From the NCBI GenBank assembly GCA_023105745.1, contig JALGQZ010000001.1:53801162-53865161 (forward strand): a stretch of DNA of 64,000 bases, read 5' to 3'. This stretch comes from Austropuccinia psidii (taxonomy: Eukaryota; Basidiomycota; Pucciniomycetes; Pucciniales; Sphaerophragmiaceae). The translations under genes and the position numbers were made by a program. The notes under the pieces are model-generated. The model did no database searches. It was given only the letters and a program-made list of their open reading frames with translations, and had not been told where the DNA came from. Every line of letters starts with the position of its first letter. The first letter of the stretch is position 1. Shown piece after piece: positions 49,547-61,049 of this stretch.

Positions 49547-50639
49547 TGACTGGGGTGGGGGGTTTTTGGAGGTGGATGGTGATGGGTGGGGGTATGTTGG
49601 AGGTGAATAAAAGCAATAAAATAAAATTAAAAAAATAAAAAAAAATAAAAAAAATTACCTATGAAAAAAAATTAGAATCAGGTTAAAAAAAATAGAGTTG
49701 TGAAAAAAAACAAAAAAAAATTACTTACCTGAATTAAAAAAGAAGAGTGATTTTTTTTGGATAATCTAAAAAAAAAATGAAGAGTGAGGGGTGAAAATAA
49801 AAAATTAAAAATTAAAAATAAAAAATTAAGAATTCAAAATTAAAATTAAAAAAAGAAAAAAAGAAAAAAATTGAAAATAAAAAATAAAATTTCAAAATTA
49901 AAAGTTGAAAAAATTCAAAATAAAAATTAAAAATTAAAAATAAGAAACATATAGAAAAAAGAGAAAAAATTCTGAAAAACAATAAAATGACATTAAATAC
50001 CATTTCAAAAAAAGGAAAAAAGTGGTCATCAACTTTTATTTGGCAAAAAATCCAAAAGAAAGTAAATATGGAGGGAGCCATCAGTTTCAATTGGAACAGA
50101 CTGCACATAAAATTTTGATGCAAAACTTGCGCAAATTTTCAATTTTATAATAAATTGCAATTAAGTTCCATTACATAAGATCAATTGCAAGTTGGTTCCC
50201 CAACTATGCATAAACATTGAATTTTCAATTTGGTAATAAAGTGCAGTTAGATTTCACAACGTAAGATCAATAATTACACATAAACATCAGTTTTATTTAA
50301 CAAATAATCACATGATGTATACCTAATATGTTATTTTTTATTTATTAATGTCAGAATGCATCCCAGCTCTGCAATTGGCCTTCTTGATTACAATGCCACT
50401 ATAGTAAGATCCATCTGGCATTGCTTTTCCTTAAATTCCATTTCACAATTCCACTTTTCTTTTTCAAATTAATATTTCTTCATATGTTTCTTCTCCTCAA
50501 ACTCCTTTTTCTTTTGCAACTTGACTTCTTCAAACCGTTGCTTTTCCACATTGCTTGCTTTCTCTTCATTCCACCTCTCCCTGTCCCACTCCAAACAAGC
50601 ATTCTCACTGGTTTTACAGGTTAAAAATAATGCATTTTG
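49547..50639. other. Low-complexity A-rich segment of the Harbinger element
   Basis: Runs of AAAATTAAAAATAAAAA dominate 49.62-49.95 kb; the rest is AT-rich with pyrimidine-rich patches near 50.4-50.6 kb that belong to the 3' part of the Myb-like gene. A 103-codon minus frame at 49812-50123 is poly-Phe/Leu/Ile and is an artefact of base composition. Confidence 0.6.
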
Positions 50640-51690
50640 TCAGTAGGATTTATCAGAGTAACCATAAATCCAAAACATACCCTTTTGCCATGATTCAAGC
50701 AAATTTTTATATGTTGGTGCAAACATATCCATCGGCCTTGTCCTAGAACCACTCTTGTCATTCAAGTTGGGCATCAATGCTTGATTACCCTTTTGTGTTG
50801 AATGCATTATGGATTTACTTTTCTGGTCAAAGGATAAATAATCAATAATGGATTTCATAAGTATCAGGCTTAAACGTACTTACTGATTCATCATGAAGGT
50901 TTTCTGCTTAAACCAAGTCATCTTCATTATGCAGCAAAGGAACCAGATTGAGTGGTGATTCCAAACCATTATTCTCCTTTAAAAATAAAGTGAGGTTCAA
51001 TTATTGCAGGTAAAAAAAGGAAGATACAATAACTTACCTTATCAAGCAAAACATCAACATCATCACCATTTAGGCTGTCTTTTTCTTGTGAATCATAGCT
51101 TGAAATGGGAGTGACATGGGGTTTGTGGCCAAAGAGCACATCCATTTCATCATAGCAAGGACACATACTTTCAAGCTCTTCACTCATTGACTTTATTCCT
51201 TTACTCTCATCTTCTTCCGTTATTCCAGCCCCAGTTGAATTTTTTTGCTGCCATATACTTCTTTTTATATGTTCGCCATCAATCTTGGATGCTTCTTGAG
51301 CTACGTTTTGGGCAATTTTGTGATCTTTTGTTGACCTCAATGGCCATAAGCTTAAATAATGCTGCTTTGATTAAGGAGGTCTTCCAATAGATGTTGAACC
51401 ACTAGTACCAAAACATGACTCAAAATTGGATTTGACTGAAAGCCAACTAATTATGGTTAAATAATCTGTACATATTAAGTGACCTGATGGATGTGGCAAG
51501 CCAGAGGTGATCTTCATATCTGACTTGATGTGTCTTGCTTTTAAACAAGGCATTATTATATTGATGAAGAAGTATAAATGGACTGTAAGCTTTTCGGTCA
51601 GATTGTCCAAAATGGAGTGTAGAAGAATATTCTGTACAGGTATGAATTGTGAATACTCATTTGGGTTAGGTTTCAAACTGAAATCCTAGA
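50640..51690 (-). pseudogene. Myb/SANT-like Harbinger accessory protein, copy 2
   Basis: Coding order: ICTDYLTIISWLSVKSNFESCFGTSG (two blocks, TDYLTIISWLSV and SCFGTSGSTSIGRPP), a stop, then a 123-codon frame with NSTGAGITEEDESKGI, LESMCPCYDEMDVLFGHKPHVTPISS and an acidic end (DSLNGDDVDVLLDK). The tryptophan-containing helical start is typical of Myb/SANT or NAM-like trihelix domains. The open frame then runs into what is probably an intron (GTAAGTTATTG form) and a decayed coiled-coil tail. It would bind the element ends and bring in the transposase. It reads inward from the right terminus. Confidence 0.7.
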
Positions 51691-51834
51691 TTCATGGGAT
51701 TTGGTCAAAATACCAGGGGACTCAGTTAAAATGCCATGTGATTTACACATAAAAAACCTGGGATTTAGTGTTGGGATTTGGGCTCCAAATCCTGCGTTAT
51801 TTTAAGGTGGGATTTGGTGACTTTGACACCCCCT
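51690..51834 (-). repeat. Right terminal inverted repeat and subterminal motif cluster
   Basis: Read inward it begins AGGGGGTGTCAAAGTCACC and AAATCCCAC. GGGATTTGG or its complement recurs about five times in 140 bp, mirroring the left end, which supports both ends belonging to one element. Confidence 0.8.
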
Positions 51835-51837
51835 AAT

Positions 51838-53101
51838 GTTATTCTATAAACAAGGAGTTATGATTGGTAAATATAGTGAAAAAAGGATGTCTTATTTTGA
51901 AATACTTCAAAAATTTGATTTTGTAATGGAGAATAAATTTAACACTGTATGTTTTGGAAAGTTTCATTTAAGAGTGGATTTTGCATGTAAAGATATATTA
52001 TTATGTAGGTGGAAATGAATTGAAATAAATATTGGGATTTTTTTCCTTTCAAAAAAAAATTGAAAAATGGCTTTTTAGTTGGTCCATAGCATGTTTTTGA
52101 TGATGGGGCTTAATATAGGGGTACTTTAAATGTTATATCCCAATGCATTTATGGTTTATTTGCTTCTGATTTCCAATGTGTTTTTACATATCCAAGTGAA
52201 TTTGTAATATGGAAACACATAGTGTATTTTACACATTCATCACACTATGCAAATTCATTGTTAATTATAATTCAATCTTCACATCCATTTCAAATTTGAA
52301 TCCAATCCTAAACATGTGATTTTGCTTTGAAAATGATATTACCAATGAGTTTTCATCTAAAAAAACATTTTTAAATGAATTTCTCTCTCACCATACATTT
52401 GAAAAGATTTTTTATTTGAAAACACATTTAAAAATGTAAGAGTATTTGCAAACCCCTTTAAAGTTGGATTTTCAATTACAAACTTAATCTCCATAAATTA
52501 TCTTTTTTTTAAAAGACCTTGAAAAACATCTCCTTATTTTTCCAAACCTTCAAAATTGCAATTTTCTTTCAAATTATACTCAAGAATGTATCTTCATTAA
52601 AATAAATTTAACAAATACTTTTTTAGTTCAAAATGAAACATACAAAGGAATTTTCCTTTTCTTTTATAACATTCCAATATTTCACATTTTTAGGTAAGGA
52701 TGTGGCCCACATTCCTTAGCACCCAGATATTAACCAAGCTCATTGCGCAAACTTAACAAAGATCTTTGTTACCAGAATCATTCAAACTTCAAAGTCAACA
52801 TCAACAACCTCTGTACAATTACACTTGTCTAGATCCCTACCATAAATACAGTTAAAACCCATTTACAACCAATTACCATCACATACCTTCTAGGCCCACC
52901 AATTTATCCACCCTTTGTACAACAAAACTTTGATGGTGGCAGCCTAAAGACCAAGCTGGAAGCTCACAATATACAGCCAAGCCTGAGATCTCGCCAATTG
53001 AAATAAAGCTGAAATTTTGGGATAAAAGGAGATTTTTGATGTTCCAGCTTGACATTTAGTTTCCTACAGCTTCAAACCCTTTGTACTGTATTTTCACATC
53101 T
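51838..53101. other. AT-rich spacer between Harbinger and CACTA units
   Basis: Contains blocks such as ACACATTTAAAAATG and TTTGAAAAGATTTTT, some repeated, that may be subterminal repeats of the CACTA element. The part 52.7-53.1 kb is richer in C and may be the 3' flank of the transposase gene. No CACTA-type terminus was recognised. Confidence 0.4.
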
Positions 53102-55961
53102 TCAAACCATTGGACATACATACACCAATAGACAATTAAGGAGTTCTTCACCCTCCAAGTCAAGCACATGAGCCACCTTACCATAGCAAATGGTACTATC
53201 ATGTCTCTTCATGTATACAGCGTTGTTTGGGGGAATTTTTGATATGAGTAGTCCAAGATGCCACTCCACATCTTTGAGTTTGGTTACGTAATTACTCAAG
53301 ATGATTTCTTGCAAGCCAGTGGTCAAATTGCAATAATCAACTAAATTTGGTGTTTTTCTGTAAGTATTGGAGCAATACCTCATAAATATTGTCATCCAAT
53401 TCCTTTTTCTTCCCTTTCAATTTCTGTTTAGCTTTGGGTACTGATTGTGTCATCTCCACCACTTTTTCTAATTGCTGCATTTGACCGAACTTCCTTATAA
53501 TCATTCCTTCCATTTCCCCTGAACTTAAATTTTGTCAGCCATTATATCAAACACTAATAAAACACAATTCCTTACCATTTTGTGAGCTTGACTTATTGTT
53601 CTGCAAAACCCCAACCAACCTTTCCCCATCAATGGCCCCCATTTTGCTAACTTCTCAGGGATATGCATTGAGTAATGATTGTTGGGAGTACCTTGATACT
53701 TGGAAATAACTGAGTAGAGGTCAGCTAATAGATTCCATACATGTGAGAAAATTCTTACTGGTTGTTGTTTGGGATTTGATTGGCTCCAATGATTGATGTA
53801 CATTGAATAAGAGCCCCAGTGTTGATAAGGAGAAGATTATTCTGTAATTTGTCTTCCCAGAAAAGAATCCAGAGCCACCAATGGAATGTAGACCCCAAAC
53901 AGCACCTGCCACTCACTTTCTTTCAATTTACAATAACTGGCATCACCCACCTGTTCTGCTATGCTGATTACCCCTTTTGGAACCACAACCTCTCCCATTC
54001 TTTTTTTTATTTTTTGCTTTGCTTCACCTGAAAGATATGAAAAAAACTTCTTTCCATCTTCATTGAATTGTTCACAATCATCCACTTCCATTGCTTCAGC
54101 ATCAACATCCATTTTATCAAACTCACTTTCTGGCTCATCAAATTGATCAGCTTGCCCTTGGACCACACTTCTGTCAAAACCCCAATGGTAAAAAAAGTGA
54201 TGCTGGAGTACTCCCTTGTACCAATTGTGCATTACACCCAGTGCCACATTCATCACTGGGTCCCAATAATGTAAGAAATTTATCTCTGAGCATTTTATTC
54301 CGTTCTGTTTGGCCAGTTTTTGCTGGATGGTTGTTGATTCAGCTTATTTCCATTTAAAAGATGCATTCAGTGCATTTCTTCCATTACGAAGCCTTCCTAA
54401 TACCAGATCCTTTTGTTTTTCATCCTAAATTTTGCACCATGAACAGAAGTTCCTTGCTGAGTGTGACATAAACCCAGAAACTTTATGGTTAGCTACAATA
54501 TCACCAATCAAACATATAACCTTCACTGATATCTTGTTCCCAGATTGGTGTTTTGGCATGGTACATTTTATCCCCCTATTTAGCACCAAAAGCTCATTGA
54601 TAAGTGGTTGAAAGATATTTCTGATGTTTATCATATCTAGCTGCTTTGGTGCAGGGATAATGCCAGCCAAATGTGTGTATTGAGTTTGGAATCTAAGCCA
54701 AGGTGGAAGGTTGAGGAAATTGAGATGAATTACTCCCATTGAAGCTTTCTTTCCAGCCATTTTGTTGCCTTTTGGATTGAACCAGTTGATGAAAAGGCTG
54801 AATCCTAGCTCTAAGCTCATAAAGATCTTGTTCTTGAAATGATTTTCCCAGACAGTTCCTTGAGTAACATCAACAACAATGTTTGAGCCTTGCAACAATA
54901 ATTGATCAGCCCATGATTCAATATTGTTTTCAACTCCAGGTAGGTTAATGAACCAATCTAGCCAATCTGACAGGGGTTAGGTAATAAAGCTAGCATTTGG
55001 GATTCAAAGACAGGGCTGGTGTGATAAGCGAATTTGGCCACTTTGACAAGGAGTTTCAGCAATGGTAGGTTTTGGTGAAGTAAATTTTATCTGAGGCAGT
55101 GGCTGACATTTGAAAACTTGGTATGACTTGGTGCCACAGGGGTTACGTTTAGGTTTTGGTTGATAACCACATTCATCAGGTCCTAGTTCAAAATCATATA
55201 GTGAGTAGCACTTTGGACAGCATATATGCTTTTATAAATTAAATCCAAGTTTGAGATGTTTGATGATTGTTTGAATGTCTCAAGGTACCCCAGCCACTAA
55301 CATCAATGTTTTTTTATTTTGAGGTAAAAGTAAATTGATTAGGTGTACAATCATGTCGTGTGCCTTTTGGAAATTTAGTCTTCTTAGTCCACATGTGAGG
55401 TATAGCCACATGCTAAAGTACAGTACAAAAGCTAAAAAAAATCATATAAGTAAATCTGAAAGCAGACAAGATGAAAGTAAATCATATTCTCACAAATAAA
55501 TTTCAGCTGATTGTTTATATCTTCATAGAGTACGTTTTTGAGTTCATCATTGCTTTCTGATTTTTCAATCCTTGTAGATATTTTTTGGAAATCATTGTAA
55601 ATAGCTATTTCATCCGTCTTGGAAGCCCATTTTTCCCAATGTCAACATTGTGTGCTGTGGCTTACAAAAATCCCTTGACAACTGATTCCAGTTTTATCTG
55701 TGCTTGTATGTGTTCTGCAGCTTGGACAAGTTCAAAAATCCATCTAGTAAGGTTTTGAGGAAGCAAGGAAAGTTGATACAAAGAGTACTTGATGCAACAA
55801 GTTGAAATTTTGGAGGAAAAGAGATGATGATCGATATTTTTTTGATGGACTCCAAAGATAAAAGTCAAGAAAGAAAAAATGGAGATGAAAATAATAATGA
55901 ATGAAATTAAAAAATACGGAAAACAAAAGTTGAGACTAAGGGGCCTTGAGAAGTACAACAT
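53102..55961 (-). pseudogene. CACTA (Tnp2-type) transposase
   Basis: Conserved blocks occur in order on the minus strand: a Cys-rich N-terminal block (HICCPKCYSLYDFE, PDECGYQ, NPCGTKSY) near 55.2 kb; a 157-codon frame (54425-54898) with LELGFSLFINWFNPKGNKMAG, MGVIHLNFLNLPPWLRF, LAGIIPAPKQ, IGDIVANHKVSGFMSHSARNFCSWC; a 139-codon frame (53837-54256) with MNVALGVMHNWYKGVLQHHFFYHWGF and EVVVPKGV; and YSMHIPEKLAKWGPL at about 53.65 kb. This is the Tnp2 family of CACTA/EnSpm elements as found in rusts; the conserved acids (GDIVANHK, WDPVMN) are still present. Introns and a few stops or shifts separate the frames. The 5' end is close to the start of the divergent plus-strand gene. Confidence 0.8.
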
Positions 55962-56135
55962 AAAAGTCAGACAGTTCTAGATTATGTCAGCTGTGACGTC
56001 AGCGCGATGCAATCTGTGAAACGTCACCTTTTTCTAAAAGCATTTTTCAGCCATTGCGATCCGTAGCAACACCCAGTCGTTGTGCATGATTCATAGTTTG
56101 GGTGCTATTGCCTCATGCAATGACAGATGTCCCTT
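55962..56135. promoter_or_regulatory. Divergent promoter with CRE-like palindrome and CpG cluster
   Basis: Between the two divergent CACTA genes lies TGTGACGTCAGCGCGATGC, whose core TGACGTCA is the perfect palindromic CRE/ATF site. About 20 bp on is ACGTCAC, a half site. Further CpGs follow (GCGATCCGTAG, CAGTCGTTG). CpG is otherwise rare in the window, so this cluster stands out. Binding by a bZIP factor is an inference from the site alone. Confidence 0.6.
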
Positions 56136-56307
56136 ATAAATGAAATCTTCCTCTTCTAATTCCACTTTGCTCCCTCTGCCCTCCTGTCCCCTCCATGAAG
56201 ATCTTCTTCATGGCCATTCTTCTCTTTCTTTGTGTTTACCCTTCATCTGTTCAGTTTTTTTCATTTTATCTTTTAAGCTTATACCATGCACCATATCCAA
56301 AATGCCT

Positions 56308-58221
56308 GGGCCTACGAAACACATCAATCTGGCGTTCTCCAGGAAAATCAATTCTAAACACCTCAAACTCACCAACAATCAATCACCACTTTGCAAGCAA
56401 ATTACTATGAGGAAGTCATCATAAAGCTCACTAATGATCTTGAAAATCTTCAAGCCACCCTTGCCAGTGTGACCTCTCAGTCTATTTCGCATCAAAGTAA
56501 GAAGCCAATAACCCAATCAATTCCATCTAAAGCCTCAAATGGTAATATCAAAATGGTGATTGCTAAACCCAGCCGGATTTCCCATCATAAGGTCTCCTCC
56601 AAAGTAATATCTATCCAACTGAAACGTGCATCATCTGCCCCAACTAAGCTCATGAAACAAAAACCATCATCTCGTAAATCCATTGAAAAGGAAACTATGC
56701 TTAAGGTACCCTCTCCAAAGTGTAATCCACAGCAAATGCAAATGGGAGACTTTCCTCCAACCTTTGCATCAATGAAAGTGAGGAATTTTAATACTCTTAT
56801 CTATATATTTTATTTCCTATTCTTATTCTTTCAAACCCATCCACAGACTGCATTATCTATCCATATCAAAATTCTTTGTGGGTCTCCTGAAAGAAGACTC
56901 AGCTTCAAATGCCCCTGAATTGAGAATTCTTGAAGAATTCTATCAAAAATTTACACGACCTGAGCAAGTCGAATATTCCATCAACACTAACACAAACTCA
57001 GATTTATAAGGCCTAAGTCCGGTATGGTTCCTTAAAGATGGTCATGCAGGTATTATTTGATTTTGGAAGTCAGTGATCCATTTGGGAGAAAATTTCCTTT
57101 TCTATGCTCAAGGCCTCATGAATCAATTGGGTTTACAAGTTTGGTTCCCAAATATTGAAGATTCATCTTCACTCTACAATTCTTCTCATTGGGTTTCTGA
57201 ACTTACTACCTTTCAAGAGCTTGCTTCAACCTTGCCTTACGCTTATCTCAATATTGATCCAAGGATGGCAGTTAATACAAATTTTCTTATACAAGGTTAT
57301 AACCACTTTTTACACTATTTGATCATTAATAAATACAAGAAAGAGCTTAAGCAGGAAGGTAATAACTCAAAAGAGGCGGCTCACAAAAGAATTTCAAAAA
57401 ATCAAGAGTGGGTAAGCACCAACTTGGTCTAATTGTTTTATTTTTGCTTACTAGGACTTATTATTTAGTTGAGGAATGAGTGCCAGTACTTTTCCATTAT
57501 TAAAAGGTTTCCAAAGTTTTATCAATATGTGTTGGTCGGCGCCCACACTTATGATGAAGAAGTTGAAGGCAAAGGGCTTTATGTGATGAAAACTTTAGTG
57601 TATTGCTCAAGGAATGCAAACCATTTTTTTTGCCACTTGGACCATGTCATGAAGGAAGCGAGTGAACATGATTCTCTGGCAAAGAAAAGCCACAGGATAT
57701 TTCGCAGATTTCCCAAGACACCAATCAAATTGACTTACAAGGCTGCACCAAAGGTATTTCCAATAGCGTATTACGACCCAGGATGGTACCATCAATTGAC
57801 TCCTGCTCAGCAAGCTACAATACCCAATAGGAGAGCCTTTCCTTTCTTCAAAATTCAAATTATTCATTACTTCCCAATGAAATATTGGCTGATTCTTCAT
57901 ACACTAGAAATTATTAAGAGGTGCTGTCTGAGCCATATGGTCTTGTTGGGGTGACTCATCAAGCAAGGATGTTGAAGAATAATAAGGTGCCTTAGATGAT
58001 GAAGGCAAGGGAATCAATTTACCTCACTCCAGCCCAGATATATCAGATGAGGAATTCTTTGAAGCTTGTATTATGACAACGATGATGATTTAGTGGAAGT
58101 TGAAGATGAGGAGATGGATGAAAAAGGTGAACATGAAGATTATGAGAATCAAGGGCATTATGTTGATGAATACTTGAGCATGTCAATTATACCTGAGGAG
58201 GAGGGCATTTTGTCAGTATGA
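56308..58221 (+). pseudogene. Rust CACTA-associated acidic-tail protein, copy 2
   Basis: From Met at 56308 (MPGPTKHINLAF) a frameshift near 56.4 kb leads into a 175-codon frame with a coiled-coil start (TNDLENLQATLASVTSQS) and a Ser/Lys-rich basic region. A GT-AG intron (56778-56847) follows. Exon 2 gives TALSIHIKILCG, then after a one-base shift APELRILEEFYQKFTRPEQVEY. The central block is a clean 119-codon frame (57073-57432) with LMNQLGLQVWFPNIEDSSSLYN, and the next exon a 161-codon frame (57469-57954) with FPKFYQYVLVGAHTYDEE and AYYDPGWYHQLTPAQQ. The end is a frameshifted acidic tail (DLVEVEDEEMDEKGEHEDYE). Function unknown; by position it is the second CACTA protein. Damage is light. Confidence 0.65.
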
Positions 58222-59645
58222 AAAGAAGATGATTTGAGTAAATGGCTGCTTTTTTGATCTGATCTTGTTTGCGATATCCTTTTTTTGGTTTTGTATTTCC
58301 AAATTTTGTTTTTTTCTTTAAGAATTGCACTAAGAATGAATATATAATTTTAAAAGTTTCTAAAGAATTATAGAATGAAAGAAATGTAAGAAGATAACAT
58401 AAAAAATTTAGTTCAATCAATTCAAATATATATTTTTATGATTGAGTCGACAAATTAAATTAATGTAAATAAATTCAACATAGTCCATACAGAATTAATC
58501 ACAATATTACCTTTGGTAAAAGTTACTCTCAAAAAGTGTTTGGTCAAGAATAGAACTAAAAACTTATGAATATTTTGGATTAGATCTAAAAGCCTGATAA
58601 CATAAAAGATAAAGGTTTCTCTTTTCAAAGCTAAGTACCCTTATCAGAATAATTTTGTTCTAAAATATATTTTAAAAGAATTTGAAAGAAAATATCAATT
58701 CAAAAAGTATTTTTAACCTTAAATAGCTATACAAATTTGTCTTCAGGACAACATACCCTTAAATGGAAGATAAATTTCAAGAACAAAATTACAATGCAAA
58801 TTACATAAAATAATTTTTAGTATTTTCAATACAAAATGAAATTTAAGAAGTTATTTTCATGGAATGTAAATTTAAAAATGTATCTGGAATTGAAAATACA
58901 TTGGAAAGGGGATTTTAAGGAAAAGATTGATTCAAAGGGACTTTTTTAAACAATATTTAATGGAAAATTGTATTTTCAACAAAAAATCCACGTAAATTGG
59001 TCTTTTTAAAACAAAAATCCTCTTAAATTAAGGATTTTTATTGATAAACTCATATGAAAAGACATTTTTGAACATTGATTACATTTTTAAGAAGATGTCT
59101 GTATATGCCAATTTGAAATTAATATTCTTGATATCAAACTTCATTTAAAATTGTAATTTGTATTATAATATATATTTAAAAGCTATATTTAATATAAAAT
59201 AGATTAGTAAGTAATCTCAATGCAAGTTAAAATTCAAAATTTATCTGCATTATTGATCAAATATTAAACGAGATAAGGTGAGGGTATTTAAGGATAAGAC
59301 ACTCACATTGAAAACATTTGTTTGTAAAACCAAATACCCTTGAGAGAAGTTTGAAATTGCAGTGTAAAATTCAAAGCCAAATATAAAATACATGCTCAAA
59401 GATTCTTGATGAGAAAGTGTGATGGCTTTGAAGCATAAGATATCAATGGATAATATTTATTTTTAAATTTTATGTACCTTAATAATAGCTGGAAAAGTCA
59501 GGAGAAAAATCATTTTAGAATATAAAATTAAGGTTAAGGTGAAAATATGATTTTCTATAAAGATTGAAGGTAATAATTCTCAGATGAGTTATATTTATGA
59601 AAATGGCCATTTATATGATAAATTAAAAAAGCTATATTCAATATA
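58222..59645. other. AT-rich DNA, possible CACTA subterminal region
   Basis: No open frames of note. Short blocks related to AAAGGGGATTTTAAGG and TTTAAAAATGTA recur, which may be diverged subterminal repeats of the CACTA element or older satellite units. No terminus was seen. Confidence 0.4.
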
Positions 59646-60790
59646 TAATATTTTTAACAGTCACTCCAAAGCAAGTGAAAATTCAAAAAGGAATCAACTT
59701 CTTAAACATAGGTGAGTTTTTCATCAGATTAAGATACATTTGTAATGAAAAGGGGACTTGAAAACAAAAATAAACGTAATTTTTTTTCTTATGGAATAAA
59801 TAATCACTTTCTATGAAAAACACAGAGTCATTTTGAGTAAGCTCAAACTGTGGGGTAAAAAAATGGATTTGAAACAAAAATGCCACATAAAATTGTGCAA
59901 AGGGGGAAATGCACAAAACTACACAATGAAAGCTGCTTTTATTGAATAAATAATGGCTGGGTATGTAAAATACATTGAGTAAAATAAAGTCTTAGGGTCA
60001 AAAAAGATATTCAAAAAAAAATATTACACAAAAAATTGTGCAAAATGGGACTTGCAATAAAACAGACACATAATGCATTCTTTTGTGTAAAAATATTGAT
60101 GATCTATGGAAAATACATTGACACATAAAATTTTTCCAAAAGGGGACTTTCAAAAAAACATATCAAAGTTTTTTTTATGTAATAAATAATGACTTTCTAT
60201 GGTAAATAAATTTACTCATAAAATTGGACAAAAAGGAGACTTGAAATAAAAAATACACATAAAAGTTTCTCGTTTGTAATAAATATAGACTGTCTATTTT
60301 TATTAAATTGACTCATAAATTTGGGAAAAAAGGGGGCTTGCAATGAAAAATACACATAAAAGCTTCTTTTATGTAAGAAATAATGACTGTCTAGGAAAAT
60401 ACATCGACTCATAAAATTGGACAAAAAGGGGACTTGAAATAAAAAATACATATAAAATTTCCTTTTTTGTATATATATAGACTGTCTATGCTTATTACAT
60501 TGACTCATAAATCTGGGGAAAATGGGGAGTTGCAATAAAAAATACCCATAAAGGTCTATTTTATGTAAGAAAGAATGACTGTCTATGGAAAATGAAATCA
60601 CACATAAAATTGGGCAAAAAGTGGACTTTATATAAAAAAATAAAATAAAAGTTTCATTAATGAAAGAATTAATGACTGTTTATGCAAAATACTTTGGGTT
60701 AATTCAATATTTTAGGGTAAAAAACTGGATTTGAAACAAAAATTACACAGAAAATTATGCAAAAGGGGACTTTCAAAGAAAAAGACATGT
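59646..60790. repeat. Satellite array, unit about 96 bp with alternating subtypes
   Basis: AAAAGGGGACTTG-like landmarks fall at 60041, 60137, 60230, 60326, 60423, 60518 and 60616, a spacing of 93-98 bp, each followed by ATACACATAAAAG, ATAATGACTGTCTATG and CATTGACTCATAAA. Most units alternate between a CTTGAAAT and a CTTGCAAT type, giving a higher-order period near 192 bp. The two outer parts (about 59.83-59.91 and 60.69-60.77 kb) carry an extra 45-bp segment (GGGTAAAAAACTGGATTTG). Minus-strand frames across the array simply follow the repeat. Confidence 0.9.
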
Positions 60791-61049
60791 AGCATTAGCC
60801 AATTCTTATTCAAAAAATTCATCAAACATAAATTCTCACAGGCTCTGTGATTTCTCGCCAATTATGACAAACTTCCATCTTTTCAAATGTGTTTTTTTTT
60901 GTTTTTTTTAAATCAGACCAAACATGTATTTTTTAAGAAAACCAAGCCATTACAAGATTCTTCTTTATTATAAAATCTTCATTTATGGAGCCTATTGAAA
61001 CTCTAACCAAAAATAAAAATACAAGTACAAAGAAATCCACACCAAATAA

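Larger units (their letters stand above)
45823..51834 (+). mobile_element. Harbinger-like transposon carrying a TET/JBP dioxygenase
   Basis: The ends are terminal inverted repeats that agree at 25 of the first 28 bases. They are flanked by AAT on both sides (45820-45822 and 51835-51837), a candidate 3-bp target duplication; Harbinger elements usually choose TWA, so this is slightly atypical. Inside are a DDE transposase (plus), a TET/JBP-like 2-oxoglutarate/Fe(II) dioxygenase (minus), a tandem repeat block, two perfect hairpins and a Myb/SANT-like gene (minus). Transposase plus Myb-like partner is the normal Harbinger content; the dioxygenase is the extra cargo. All three genes have a few stops, so this copy is not autonomous, but the damage is light. 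Confidence 0.8.

Noticed and set aside
49812..50123. 103-codon Phe/Leu/Ile frame on the minus strand
   Set aside because: It is the complement of an AAAATTAAAAAT low-complexity run.
56195..56410. Small frame starting with a convincing signal-peptide-like segment (MKIFFMAILLFLCVYPSS), a possible secreted effector
   Set aside because: It overlaps the leader and first exon of the acidic-tail gene in another phase, and its C-terminal part is a shadow of that exon. No cysteine pattern typical of effectors.
60212..60601. 129-codon minus-strand frame with repeated peptide
   Set aside because: It just reads through the 96-bp satellite; the repeat in the peptide is the repeat in the DNA.
58222..60790. 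Terminal CACTA inverted repeat
   Set aside because: I looked for CACTA-type ends on both sides of the Tnp2 pair but saw no convincing pair, so no element boundaries are given.
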